64,000 nt of DNA from Frigidibacter sp. ROC022. GTDB taxonomy: Bacteria; Pseudomonadota; Alphaproteobacteria; Rhodobacterales; Rhodobacteraceae. Position numbers and translations under genes: made by a program. The notes under the pieces were generated by a model. The model was not told where the DNA came from. It did no database searches and worked only from the letters and a program-made list of their open reading frames with translations. Positions 18,759 to 27,000 of this stretch are shown here, in pieces (position 1 is the stretch's first letter; each line of letters starts with the position of its first letter). Where the stretch lies: NCBI RefSeq assembly GCF_024723735.1, contig NZ_JANQDU010000001.1:558001-622000 (forward strand), written 5' to 3'.

Positions 18759-18774
18759 TTGACCTAATGGTCAA
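18759..18774. promoter_or_regulatory. RutR operator between rutR and the aminotransferase gene
   Basis: TTGACCTAATGGTCAA is a near-perfect inverted repeat (arms TTGACC/GGTCAA) and matches the E. coli RutR consensus TTGACCAnnTGGTCAA at both arms, differing only at the two inner positions. It lies 54 nt from the rutR start and 64 nt from the aminotransferase ATG, so one dimer could control both directions. Confidence 0.75.
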
Positions 18775-18837
18775 ATTAATTGGACCGGCCCGGTCGCGAA
18801 GGAATGCTGCGCGGCGGGCCCACCCTTGGGGGATACC

Positions 18838-20163
18838 ATGGCGCTTGACCGCAAACCCGTGCCGAACGATCTGTCTGCATTCTGGATGCCTTTCACCGCG
18901 AACCGGCAGTTCAAGAAGGCGCCCCGGATGCTGGTTGCGGCCAAGGACATGCATTACACCAGCGCCGACGGCCGCCAGATCCTGGACGGCACGGCGGGCC
19001 TGTGGTGCTGCAACGCCGGGCACTGCCGTCCGAAGATCGTCGAGGCGATCCAGACAGCGGCGGCGGAGCTCGACTATGCGCCGGCCTTCCAGATGGGCCA
19101 CCCGGCGGCCTTCGAACTGGCCAACCGGATCGTCGAGATGGCGCCCGAGGGCATGAACCATGTGTTCTACACCAATTCGGGTTCGGAATCGGTCGATACC
19201 GCGCTGAAGATCTCGCAGGCCTATCACCGGGCCCGGGGCGAAGGCAGCCGGACCCGGCTGATCGGGCGCGAGAAGGGCTATCACGGCGTCGGCTTCGGCG
19301 GCATCAGCGTCGGCGGGCTGGTCAACAACCGCCGGGTGTTCAGCCTGCTTCCGGGGGCCGATCACCTGCCGCACACCTATCTGCCCGAGCAGAACCGCTG
19401 GACCAGGGGCCTGCCCGAGCATGGCGCCGAACTGGCCGATGATCTGGAGCGCAAGATCGCGCTGCACGGCGCCGACACGATTGCCGCCGTCATCGTCGAA
19501 CCCGTCGCGGGGTCCGCGGGGGTGATCCTGCCGCCGAAGGGCTATCTGGAAAGGCTCCGCGCGATCACCAGGAAGCATGGCATCCTGCTGATCTTCGACG
19601 AGGTCATCACCGGCTTCGGCCGGCTCGGCAGCAGTTTCGCCACCGAGTATTTCGGCGTCACGCCCGACCTGATCACCACGGCCAAGGGGCTGACCTCGGG
19701 CACGGTGCCGATGGGGGCGGTGCTGACCACCTCGGAGATCCACGACACCTTCATGACCGGCGACGAGCACATGATCGAGCTGTTCCACGGCTACACCTAT
19801 TCCGGGTCGCCGCTGGCCAGTGCCGCCGGGCTCGCGACGCTGGAGGTCTATCGCGAAGAGGGCCTGTTCCAGCGCGCCGCCGACATCGCACCCTATTGGG
19901 AAGAGGCGCTGCATTCGCTGAAGGGCACGCGGCATGTGATCGACATCCGCAACCTCGGCCTGATCGGCGCGATCGAGCTGGAGCCGATCCCCGGCGCCCC
20001 GACGAAGCGCGCCTTCAACGCCTTCCTCAAGGGCTTCGAAAAGGGGATCATGGTGCGCACGACCGGCGATATCATCGCCATGTCGCCGCCGCTGATCGTC
20101 GAGAAGTCCCATGTCGATCAGCTGATCGGCACCCTGCGCGAGGTGCTGGAGGCGCTCGACTGA
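18838..20163 (+). CDS. Class III omega-amino acid (beta-alanine):pyruvate aminotransferase
   Basis: 441 residues, PLP enzyme of the omega-amino-acid:pyruvate group. ATG 18838 has GGGGGA 6 nt upstream. Family features: LWCCNAGHCRPKIVEAI, FYTNSGSESVDTALK (phosphate-binding), GREKGYHGVGFGGISVGG, the LIFDEVITGFGR block and the PLP Lys283 in TTAKGLTSG; HGYTYSGSPLASAAG follows. In context it would transaminate beta-alanine or 3-aminoisobutyrate, the products of reductive uracil/thymine breakdown. It is controlled from the site shared with rutR. Confidence 0.92.
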   Translation: MALDRKPVPNDLSAFWMPFTANRQFKKAPRMLVAAKDMHYTSADGRQILDGTAGLWCCNAGHCRPKIVEAIQTAAAELDYAPAFQMGHPAAFELANRIVEMAPEGMNHVFYTNSGSESVDTALKISQAYHRARGEGSRTRLIGREKGYHGVGFGGISVGGLVNNRRVFSLLPGADHLPHTYLPEQNRWTRGLPEHGAELADDLERKIALHGADTIAAVIVEPVAGSAGVILPPKGYLERLRAITRKHGILLIFDEVITGFGRLGSSFATEYFGVTPDLITTAKGLTSGTVPMGAVLTTSEIHDTFMTGDEHMIELFHGYTYSGSPLASAAGLATLEVYREEGLFQRAADIAPYWEEALHSLKGTRHVIDIRNLGLIGAIELEPIPGAPTKRAFNAFLKGFEKGIMVRTTGDIIAMSPPLIVEKSHVDQLIGTLREVLEALD

Positions 20164-20381
20164 TGGCGGGCGGGGCGGTGACGCCGGGGCAGGGGACCGC
20201 TCTCCATGTCCGCGCCGCCCGCGTCGCTGCCGCCATCGGCCAGATCATTTCCACGCTGATCCGTTGCCGCAACCCGGCTGGACGCGGCTACGCCCGCCGG
20301 GTCGGGGCAACGCGCAGTATCATCTCTGGCGGAGCGGCGCGGCTGCCCTTCGTCGCAATCGAACTGAAATGAGGTATCGCC

Positions 20382-21632
20382 ATGGCCGCCCCTGCTGAAA
20401 ACATGAAGATCAATGGTGAGCGGTTGTGGGACTCACTTATGGAAATGGCCAAGATCGGGCCGGGCGTCGCGGGCGGCAACAACCGCCAGACCGTCACCGA
20501 TGCCGATGCCGAGGGGCGCAAGCTGTTCCAGAGCTGGTGCGAGGCGGCCGGCGCGACCATGGGGGTCGACCAGATGGGCACGATGTTCGCCCGCCGCGAA
20601 GGCACCGACCCGGACGCGCTGCCGGTCTATGTCGGCAGCCATCTCGACACCCAGCCCACGGGCGGAAAATACGACGGCGTTCTGGGCGTGCTCGGCGGGC
20701 TGGAAATCCTGCGGACGCTGAATGATCTGGGGATCAAGACCCGGCATCCGATCGTGGTGACCAACTGGACCAACGAGGAGGGCACCCGTTTTGCCCCCGC
20801 CATGCTCGCCTCGGGCGTCTTTGCCGGCGTGCTCGATCAGGACTGGGCCTATGAGCGCGTCGATGCCGAGGGCAAGAAGTTCGGCGACGAGCTGAAGCGG
20901 ATCGGCTGGCGCGGCGAGGAAGAGGTCGGCGCCCGCAAGATGAAGGCCTTCTACGAGCTGCATATCGAGCAGGGGCCGATCCTCGAGGCCGAGGGCAAGG
21001 ACATCGGCGTCGTCACCCATGGACAGGGGCTGCGCTGGATCGAATGCACCGTCACCGGGAAGGAAAGCCATACCGGCTCGACCCCGATGAGGATGCGCCG
21101 CAACGCCGGCCGGGGCCTGGCCCAGATCACCGAACTGGTGCACGAGATCGCCATGAAGCACCAGCCGAACGCGGTGGGCGCCATCGGCCATATCGACGTC
21201 TATCCCAATTCGCGCAACATCATCCCCGGCAAGGTGGTCTTCACCATCGACTTCCGCAGCCATGTGCTGGAGACGCTGAATGCCATGGTCGCCGAGCTGG
21301 AGGAAAAGGCGCCGAAGCTCTGCGAGGCACTGGGGGTCGAATTCTCCTGCCAGAGCTCCGGCCAGTTCGATCCGCCTGCCTTCGATCCCGACTGCGTCTC
21401 CACCGTGCGCCGCGCCGCCGAGCGGCTGGGTTATTCGCATATGGATATCGTTTCGGGCGCCGGGCATGACGCCTGCTGGATCAACCGGGTGGCGCCGACG
21501 GCGATGGTCATGTGTCCCTGCGTTGACGGGTTGAGCCACAACGAGGCCGAGGAGATCACGCCGGAATGGGCCCGGAAGGGTGTGGACGTGCTGTTTCACG
21601 CGGTGGTCGAGACGGCGGAGGTGGTCGGGTGA
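20382..21632 (+). CDS. M20-family Zn amidohydrolase, probable N-carbamoyl-beta-alanine amidohydrolase
   Basis: 416 residues of the allantoate/N-carbamoyl-amino-acid amidohydrolase group. Metal and substrate motifs: VYVGSHLDTQPTGGKYDG (metal His/Asp), TNWTNEEGTRFAPAMLASGVF (metal Glu pair), ELHIEQGPILE, TGKESHTGSTPM, GAIGHIDVYPNSRNIIPGKVVFTIDFRS and SGAGHDACWI. The neighbours (dihydropyrimidinase, DPD) indicate the third step of the reductive pathway, releasing ammonia and CO2 from N-carbamoyl-beta-alanine. It starts 218 nt after the aminotransferase and overlaps the next gene by GTGA. Confidence 0.92.
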   Translation: MAAPAENMKINGERLWDSLMEMAKIGPGVAGGNNRQTVTDADAEGRKLFQSWCEAAGATMGVDQMGTMFARREGTDPDALPVYVGSHLDTQPTGGKYDGVLGVLGGLEILRTLNDLGIKTRHPIVVTNWTNEEGTRFAPAMLASGVFAGVLDQDWAYERVDAEGKKFGDELKRIGWRGEEEVGARKMKAFYELHIEQGPILEAEGKDIGVVTHGQGLRWIECTVTGKESHTGSTPMRMRRNAGRGLAQITELVHEIAMKHQPNAVGAIGHIDVYPNSRNIIPGKVVFTIDFRSHVLETLNAMVAELEEKAPKLCEALGVEFSCQSSGQFDPPAFDPDCVSTVRRAAERLGYSHMDIVSGAGHDACWINRVAPTAMVMCPCVDGLSHNEAEEITPEWARKGVDVLFHAVVETAEVVG

Positions 21633-22081
21633 TCCGACAGGCGCTCTCTGCGGTTTCGGCGGCCAGCGGCGGGCGCCAGATGAGGCTCGGGGTCACGGCG
21701 GCGGTCGGCATTGCCGCCGCGCAGGGCGCCCTGGCCGAGGAAAAGGCCGATTGCATCGCCGCCGGCAAGACCATGAGCAAGGTCGCGGAGATGCTGGACG
21801 AGGCCGGAGAGAGCCGCAGCGTCAGCCGCATGGCCATGGTCCGGACGCTGAGCAGTGCCGGCCTGGCCGCGGCCTATGCCGCCGACCTGGGCTGGCCCGA
21901 GGACATGGCGGCGGCGCTGCTGGCGCTGCGCGACCTGCCCAAACCGCGGGACGACGGCAGCCTGGTCCCGGGCGAGGACGCCTATGCGCTGGTGGTCGAG
22001 AATGCCCTGATCCTCGCCGCCGGAATGCCGGGGCAATGCCCCGAAACCGAAATCCCGGACTTCACGCCCTACGCCGACTAA
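21629..22081 (+). CDS. Small secreted protein inside the pyrimidine operon
   Basis: 150 residues from the GTG at 21629, which overlaps the preceding stop as GTGA; a shorter start at ATG 21680 (MRLGVTAAVGIAAAQGALA) would give a cleaner signal peptide. The mature part starts about EEKADCIAAGKTMSKVAEMLDEAGESRSVSRMAMVRTL and is mostly helical with a C-terminal Cys (MPGQCPETEIPDF) that could pair with the N-terminal one. I do not recognise the family. It is tightly packed between the amidohydrolase and dihydropyrimidinase genes (18 nt), so co-regulation is very likely. Confidence 0.72.
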   Translation: MIRQALSAVSAASGGRQMRLGVTAAVGIAAAQGALAEEKADCIAAGKTMSKVAEMLDEAGESRSVSRMAMVRTLSSAGLAAAYAADLGWPEDMAAALLALRDLPKPRDDGSLVPGEDAYALVVENALILAAGMPGQCPETEIPDFTPYAD

Positions 22082-22099
22082 CGCCCAAGGAGACCGACC

Positions 22100-23554
22100 A
22101 TGACCACAGTCATCAAGAATGGCACAATCGTCACCGCCGACCTGACCTACAAGGCCGATGTGCTGGTCGAAGGCGGCGTCATCACCGCCATCGGCCCGGA
22201 CCTGAAGGGCGACGAGGAACTCGACGCCACCGGCTGCTACGTCATGCCCGGCGGGATCGACCCGCATACCCATCTCGAGATGCCCTTCATGGGCACCTAT
22301 TCCACCGACAATTTCGAAAGCGGCACCCGCGCGGCGTTGGCGGGCGGAACCACGATGGTGGTCGATTTCGTGCTGCCGGGCCAGGGCCAAGGCCTGCACG
22401 ACGCGCTGAAGGGCTGGCACAACAAGTCGGCCCAGGCGCATTGCGACTACTCCTTCCACATGGCGGTGACATGGTGGGGCGAGAAGGTCTTTGCCGACAT
22501 GGCCACGATCATCGCCGACGAGGGCATCACCACCTTCAAGCATTTCATGGCCTACAAGGGCGCGCTGATGGTCAATGACGACGAGATGTATTCGTCGTTC
22601 CGGCGGCTCGGCGACCTGGGCGGGATCGCCTTGGTCCATGCCGAGAACGGCGACCTGGTGGCGGAAATGTCGGCCAAGCTGCTGCGCGAGGGCAATACCG
22701 GTCCCGAGGCCCATGCCTACAGCCGACCGAGCCAGGTCGAGGGCGAGGCGACCAACCGCGCGATCATGATCGCCGACATGGCGGGGGTGCCGCTCTATGT
22801 CGTGCATACTTCCTGCGAGGAAGCGCATGAGGCGATCCGGCGCGCAAAGATGGCCGGCAAGCGGGTCTGGGGCGAGCCCCTGATCCAGCACCTGACGCTG
22901 GACGAGAGCGAGTATTTCAACCCCGACTGGGACCATGCCGCGCGGCGCGTCATGTCGCCGCCGTTCCGCGACAAGAAGCATCAGGACAGTCTCTGGGCCG
23001 GGCTGCAGTCGGGGACGCTGTCCTGCGTCGCCACCGACCATTGCGCCTTCTCGACCGAGCAGAAGCGCTACGGGGTCGGCGATTTCACCAAGATTCCCAA
23101 TGGAACCGGGGGTCTGGAGGACAGGCTTCCGATGCTCTGGACCCATGGGGTCGGCACCGGGCGGCTGACGCCGAACGAATTCGTCGCGGTCACATCAACG
23201 AACATCGCCAAGATTTTGAACTGCTACCCGAAAAAGGGCGCGGTGCTGGTCGGGGCGGATGCCGATCTGGTGGTCTGGGACCCCGAAAAGACCAAGACGA
23301 TCACCGCCGCCACGCAGCAATCCGCCATTGATTACAACGTCTTCGAGGGCAAGACCGTGAAGGGCCTGCCGCGCTATACCCTGACCCGGGGCCGGGTCGC
23401 GGTGATGGACGGCGAATTGCAGCCCAAGGAGGGCCATGGCCAGTTCGTCAAGCGCAGTGCAAACACCCCGGTGAACCGGGCGCTGAGCCAGTGGAAGGAA
23501 CTGACCTCGCCGCGGCCCGTGACCCGTACCGGCGTTCCGGCGACGGGGGTTTGA
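22100..23554 (+). CDS. hydA: Dihydropyrimidinase (D-hydantoinase)
   Basis: 484 residues, the second-step enzyme that opens dihydrouracil/dihydrothymine. AAGGAGA precedes the ATG. Binuclear zinc motifs: GGIDPHTHLEMPFMG (His pair), the carboxylated Lys153 in FKHFMAYKGALM, VHAENGDLV, VHTSCEEA (His) and CVATDHCAF (Asp). The tail DADLVVWDPEKTKTITAATQQSAIDYNVFEGKTVKGLP is standard for the family. Its stop overlaps the start of the ABC ATPase gene by one base (TGATG). Confidence 0.95.
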   Translation: MTTVIKNGTIVTADLTYKADVLVEGGVITAIGPDLKGDEELDATGCYVMPGGIDPHTHLEMPFMGTYSTDNFESGTRAALAGGTTMVVDFVLPGQGQGLHDALKGWHNKSAQAHCDYSFHMAVTWWGEKVFADMATIIADEGITTFKHFMAYKGALMVNDDEMYSSFRRLGDLGGIALVHAENGDLVAEMSAKLLREGNTGPEAHAYSRPSQVEGEATNRAIMIADMAGVPLYVVHTSCEEAHEAIRRAKMAGKRVWGEPLIQHLTLDESEYFNPDWDHAARRVMSPPFRDKKHQDSLWAGLQSGTLSCVATDHCAFSTEQKRYGVGDFTKIPNGTGGLEDRLPMLWTHGVGTGRLTPNEFVAVTSTNIAKILNCYPKKGAVLVGADADLVVWDPEKTKTITAATQQSAIDYNVFEGKTVKGLPRYTLTRGRVAVMDGELQPKEGHGQFVKRSANTPVNRALSQWKELTSPRPVTRTGVPATGV

Positions 23555-24336
23555 TGGCCTCGCATGTCATTGATGCCGCCGGCCTGAACCTGACGTTTCA
23601 GACCGGCGACGGCCCGGTTCATGCCCTGAAGGATGTCGATCTCGGCATCGACAGGGGCGAGTTCGTCAGCTTCATCGGCCCTTCGGGCTGCGGCAAGACA
23701 ACCTTCCTGCGCTGCATCGCCGGGCTGGAGACGCCGACCGACGGCAGCCTGACCGTCAACGGGGTCACGCCCGACGAGGCGCGGCGGGCGCGGGCCTATG
23801 GCTATGTGTTCCAGGCGGCGGGTCTCTATCCCTGGCGGACCATTGCCAGGAACGTCTCGCTTCCGCTCGAGATCATGGGGTTTTCCAAGGCCGAACAGGC
23901 CGAACGGGTGGAGCGTGTTCTGGCTCTGGTCGAGCTGGAGGGCTTCGGCCGGAAATTCCCCTGGCAGCTGTCGGGCGGAATGCAGCAACGGGCCTCGATC
24001 GCCCGGGCGCTGTCCTTTGACGCCGATCTGCTGCTGATGGACGAACCCTTCGGGGCGCTGGACGAGATCGTCCGCGACCGGCTGAACGAACAGTTGCTGC
24101 GGCTCTGGGCGCAGACCGAGAAGACCATCTGTTTCGTCACCCATTCGATCCCCGAGGCGGTCTATCTTTCGACCAAGATCGTGGTGATGAGCCCGCGGCC
24201 GGGACGGATCACCGATGTGATCGACAGCCCCTTGCCGAAGGAGCGGCCGCTCGACATCCGCGACAGCGCCGAGTTCATCGCGATCGCGCATCGGGTGCGC
24301 GAAGGTTTGCGTGCGGGGCATGGCGATGACGTCTAG
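23554..24336 (+). CDS. ABC transporter ATP-binding protein (nitrate/taurine/THI5-type)
   Basis: 260-residue ATPase. Walker A GPSGCGKT, the Q-loop FQAAGLYPWRTI, signature LSGGMQQRASIARAL, Walker B LLLMDEPFGALDE and H-loop FVTHSIPEAVYLS are all present. The GLYPWRT Q-loop is typical of the SsuB/TauB/ThiZ group that works with NMT1/THI5-like binding proteins. Start ATG 23554 is coupled to hydA. In context it should energise uptake of a pyrimidine or a breakdown intermediate. Confidence 0.93.
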   Translation: MASHVIDAAGLNLTFQTGDGPVHALKDVDLGIDRGEFVSFIGPSGCGKTTFLRCIAGLETPTDGSLTVNGVTPDEARRARAYGYVFQAAGLYPWRTIARNVSLPLEIMGFSKAEQAERVERVLALVELEGFGRKFPWQLSGGMQQRASIARALSFDADLLLMDEPFGALDEIVRDRLNEQLLRLWAQTEKTICFVTHSIPEAVYLSTKIVVMSPRPGRITDVIDSPLPKERPLDIRDSAEFIAIAHRVREGLRAGHGDDV

Positions 24337-24351
24337 CACCGGAGAGACACG

Positions 24352-25218
24352 ATGAAGTCGCTGGGCCCGGTGCTGACGGTCGTCGCGGCGCTGCTGGCGC
24401 TCTGGTATGCGGCCGCGGTCGTGATGAACGCGCAATGGACCTACGATCAAGCGGAGCGGGCCGGGACTGAGGTGACGCTGTCCGAACTGCTTGCCGACAC
24501 GATGACCCAGCGGCGGCCCAAGCTGCCGGCGCCGCACCAGGTGCTGAGCGAACTGAAGAAGACGGTGATCGACACCAAGGTGACGTCGAAGCGCAGCCTG
24601 GTCTATCAGGCGAGCATCACCCTGGGCGCCACGCTGACCGGGTTCCTGACCGGCACCCTGCTGGGCATCGCACTGGCGGTGGCGGTGGTGCGCAGCCGGG
24701 TGATGGAACTGTCGGTGACGCCCTGGGCGATCATCAGCCAGACCATTCCCATCGTGGCGCTGGCACCGATGATCGTGGTCCTGTCCAGCAGGATCGGCAT
24801 CGAGGGGCGGTTGATCCCGAAGACGGTGATCGCGGCCTATCTCAGCTACTTCCCGGTCTTCGTCTCGATGGTGAAGGGGCTGCGCAGCCCGGATGCGATG
24901 CAGCTGGACCTGCTGCGCACCTATGGCGCGGCGCCGGGGCAGGTGTTCCGCAAGCTGCGGTTGCCGGCGTCGCTGCCCTATTTCTTTGCCGCGATGAAGA
25001 TCTCCATGGCCGCCAGCCTGGTCGGGGTGATCGTCGCCGAACTGCCGACCGGGGCGGTGCAGGGGCTGGGCTCGCGGCTGCTGATCGGCAGCCAGAACGG
25101 CCAGCCGCTGATGATCTGGGCGGCGCTGGTCGTGGCCTCGGCTCTGGGGGCGGGATTGATCCTGATGGTGGGGCTGCTTGAAAGGCTGCTGGGCCGGATG
25201 ATGGGAGTGCGGGCATGA
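24352..25218 (+). CDS. ABC transporter permease, pyrimidine-island transporter
   Basis: 288-residue inner-membrane permease. N-terminal TM (VLTVVAALLALWYAAAVVM), then a periplasmic/cytosolic stretch and the typical BPD_transp_1 core: SITLGATLTGFLTGTLLGIALA, WAIISQTIPIVALAPMIVVL and the ATPase-coupling EAA-like loop LDLLRTYGAAPGQVFRKLRLPASLPYFFAAMKIS. It follows the ATPase gene by 15 nt and overlaps the second permease as ATGA. Confidence 0.92.
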   Translation: MKSLGPVLTVVAALLALWYAAAVVMNAQWTYDQAERAGTEVTLSELLADTMTQRRPKLPAPHQVLSELKKTVIDTKVTSKRSLVYQASITLGATLTGFLTGTLLGIALAVAVVRSRVMELSVTPWAIISQTIPIVALAPMIVVLSSRIGIEGRLIPKTVIAAYLSYFPVFVSMVKGLRSPDAMQLDLLRTYGAAPGQVFRKLRLPASLPYFFAAMKISMAASLVGVIVAELPTGAVQGLGSRLLIGSQNGQPLMIWAALVVASALGAGLILMVGLLERLLGRMMGVRA

Positions 25219-26054
25219 CCTGGCTTCTGGCGGCGCTGCTGATCTGGCCCCTGGCCTGGGGGCTGAACGGGGTTCTGGTACGGCGGGCGCCGGCGCGGAT
25301 GGCGCGGGTCGCGGTGCCGCTGATCTTCGGTCTGACCGTGGTCTTCGTCTGGGAGGCGCTGGTGCGCGGTTTCGGGATCGAGCCGGTGATCCTGCCGGCG
25401 CCCTCGAAGGTTGCGCAGACCTTTGCCGACAACCGCTCGATCCTGTGGCTGGATTTCGTCCAGACCGGTCTGAAAGGCGCCCTGGCGGGTTGGGTCATCG
25501 GGGCAATGGCGGCGGTGGCCGCGGCACTGCTGATCGATCGCTCGCCCTTCCTGACCCGGGGGCTGCTGCCGATCGGCAACCTGGTCGCGGTGCTGCCGAT
25601 CGTCGGGATCGCGCCGATCCTGGTGTCCTGGTTCGGCTTTGACTGGCAGTCGAAGGCGGCGGTCGTGGTGGCGATGGTGTTCTTCCCGATCCTGGTGAAT
25701 ACCGTGGCGGGCCTGGCTGCGGCCGACCGGATGCAGCGCGACCTGATGCGGACCTATGCCGCAGGCTGGGGCGCGACGCTGTGGAAGCTGCGGCTGCCGG
25801 CGGCGATGCCCTTCATCTTCAACGGCCTCAAGATCGGCACCACCCTGGCGCTGATCGGGGCCATCGTGGCCGAGTATTTCGGCTCCAAGGACGTCGGGAT
25901 GGGGTTCCGCATCACCACCGCGGCGGGCCGTCTGGGGGCCGACATGGTGTGGGCCGAGATCTGGGTGGCGGCGCTGGCGGGCTCGGTCTTCTACGGGCTG
26001 GTGGCGCTGGTCGAACGCTGGGCGACCTTCTGGCACCCCAGCCAACGCGGCTAG
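25215..26054 (+). CDS. ABC transporter permease, second subunit
   Basis: 279-residue permease, paralogous in layout to the one before it: VVFVWEALVRGFGIEPVILPAPSKVAQTFADN, TGLKGALAGWVIGAMAAVAAALL, LVAVLPIVGIAPILVSWFG and the coupling loop RDLMRTYAAGWGATLWKLRLPAAMPFIFNGLKIGTTLALIGAIVAEYFGS. Together the two would form a heterodimeric channel with the ATPase at 23554 and the binding protein at 27001. Confidence 0.92.
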   Translation: MTWLLAALLIWPLAWGLNGVLVRRAPARMARVAVPLIFGLTVVFVWEALVRGFGIEPVILPAPSKVAQTFADNRSILWLDFVQTGLKGALAGWVIGAMAAVAAALLIDRSPFLTRGLLPIGNLVAVLPIVGIAPILVSWFGFDWQSKAAVVVAMVFFPILVNTVAGLAAADRMQRDLMRTYAAGWGATLWKLRLPAAMPFIFNGLKIGTTLALIGAIVAEYFGSKDVGMGFRITTAAGRLGADMVWAEIWVAALAGSVFYGLVALVERWATFWHPSQRG

Positions 26055-26134
26055 GGCGGTCCGATTGGGCTTGTGCGAATCGGTGCCGGTTGTAGCCTTG
26101 GCCGGTACATTCGCCTCTTGCCCAGGAGATTTTC

Positions 26135-26236
26135 ATGCCCGAGTTGACATCACCCCATCCCCGCCACCGGTCCGGCGGGCCGGGTCGGTCCTTGCAGAAC
26201 ACCGGGACACGGCTGCAGCACGGAGCGGCCTGCTAG
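26135..26236 (+). CDS. 33-codon ORF in frame with and directly before the methyltransferase gene
   Basis: ATG 26135 has AGGAGA 7 nt upstream, a better ribosome site than that of the following gene. The ORF encodes a basic, low-complexity 33-residue peptide (begins MPELTSPHPRHRSGG, ends LQHGAAC) and its TAG stop is followed at once by the methyltransferase ATG in the same frame. It may be a translational leader, or the N-terminal part of an older, longer gene broken by an amber codon. Confidence 0.35.
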   Translation: MPELTSPHPRHRSGGPGRSLQNTGTRLQHGAAC

Positions 26237-26902
26237 ATGTTGGAAAGCGAGGACGACTACGGCTACTACCGCTCGGTCTTCACCGACATCCTGCGGGAAT
26301 TGAACGATGCAAAATTCGTCGAAGAGGCGATGGCGCGGACCATCGAGGGGCTGACCGGCGACGTGATCGAGGCCACCGGCGAGATGGACAAGGCCAAGTT
26401 GCCGCCGAAGGGCAGTTTCGACTATGTGCCGATCAACGTTCCGGGGTTGCTGCGCGATCTCAGGCAACTGGACGCGGCCCTGGCGGAAGACCCGGATTAT
26501 GCTTGCCACGGCACCCGCTACCGGCCGGTGCGGTTCCTTGAGGTCGGCTGCGGGCACGGCCGCAATCTGGCGCTGATCCGCCATGCCGGGGTGATTGATT
26601 ATGCCGACCTGACCGGCTTTGACATCTCCGAGGCGATGATTGCCGCCGGCCGGAAGGGATTCGGCCTGACCGAGGAAATCTCGGTCGCGGATGCGATGAC
26701 CTTCGACTATTCGCCCTATGACGTGATCTACAGCTACCGGCCCTTCATCGACGACACGCTGCAGCGCCGTTACGAGGCCCATGTCGAGAAATCGATGAAA
26801 GTTTCAGCCTATCTGCTGGCACCGCTGCTGATGGAAGCCAAACCCTCGCGGCGGATGCTCAAGGTCGGCACCGACGGGAACCTGTGGAAGAAGATCGCTT
26901 GA
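26237..26902 (+). CDS. Class I SAM-dependent methyltransferase-like protein
   Basis: 221 residues. The nucleotide site is FLEVGCGHGRNLALI (102-115), followed by DLTGFDISEAMIAAGRKGFG and VADAMTFDYSPYDVIYSYRPFID, the Rossmann strand order of class I methyltransferases. Residues 1-95 form a helical N-terminal domain. The C-terminus is short, so the acceptor substrate is unknown. It lies inside the transporter operon, between the second permease and the binding protein, which suggests a job with pyrimidine-derived compounds, but nothing in the sequence proves it. Confidence 0.75.
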   Translation: MLESEDDYGYYRSVFTDILRELNDAKFVEEAMARTIEGLTGDVIEATGEMDKAKLPPKGSFDYVPINVPGLLRDLRQLDAALAEDPDYACHGTRYRPVRFLEVGCGHGRNLALIRHAGVIDYADLTGFDISEAMIAAGRKGFGLTEEISVADAMTFDYSPYDVIYSYRPFIDDTLQRRYEAHVEKSMKVSAYLLAPLLMEAKPSRRMLKVGTDGNLWKKIA

Positions 26903-27000
26903 TCTCGCGCCACGCCCATCGCAATCTTTTACCAGAAGGTCAAGCTCCGGGAAGGGGCGGGCCGAAGCGGCATGTCAGACCGCCAACAACAGGGGATACC

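Noticed and set aside
18709-20112. N-terminal extension of the rutR frame to 686 codons
   Set aside because: The frame is open through the aminotransferase gene on the other strand, but only the last 217 codons are TetR-like and the GTG at 18705 has the ribosome site.
20163-20372. 69-codon ORF overlapping the aminotransferase stop as TGATG
   Set aside because: The overlap looks like coupling, but the product is a low-complexity Ala/Arg/Gly peptide with no features. I left the 218-nt gap as intergenic.
23300-27000. TPP (thi-box) riboswitch in front of the THI5-like transporter genes
   Set aside because: The transporter family can carry thiamine precursors, so I looked for the CTGAGA and ACCTGA-type elements before the ATPase and binding-protein genes and found none.
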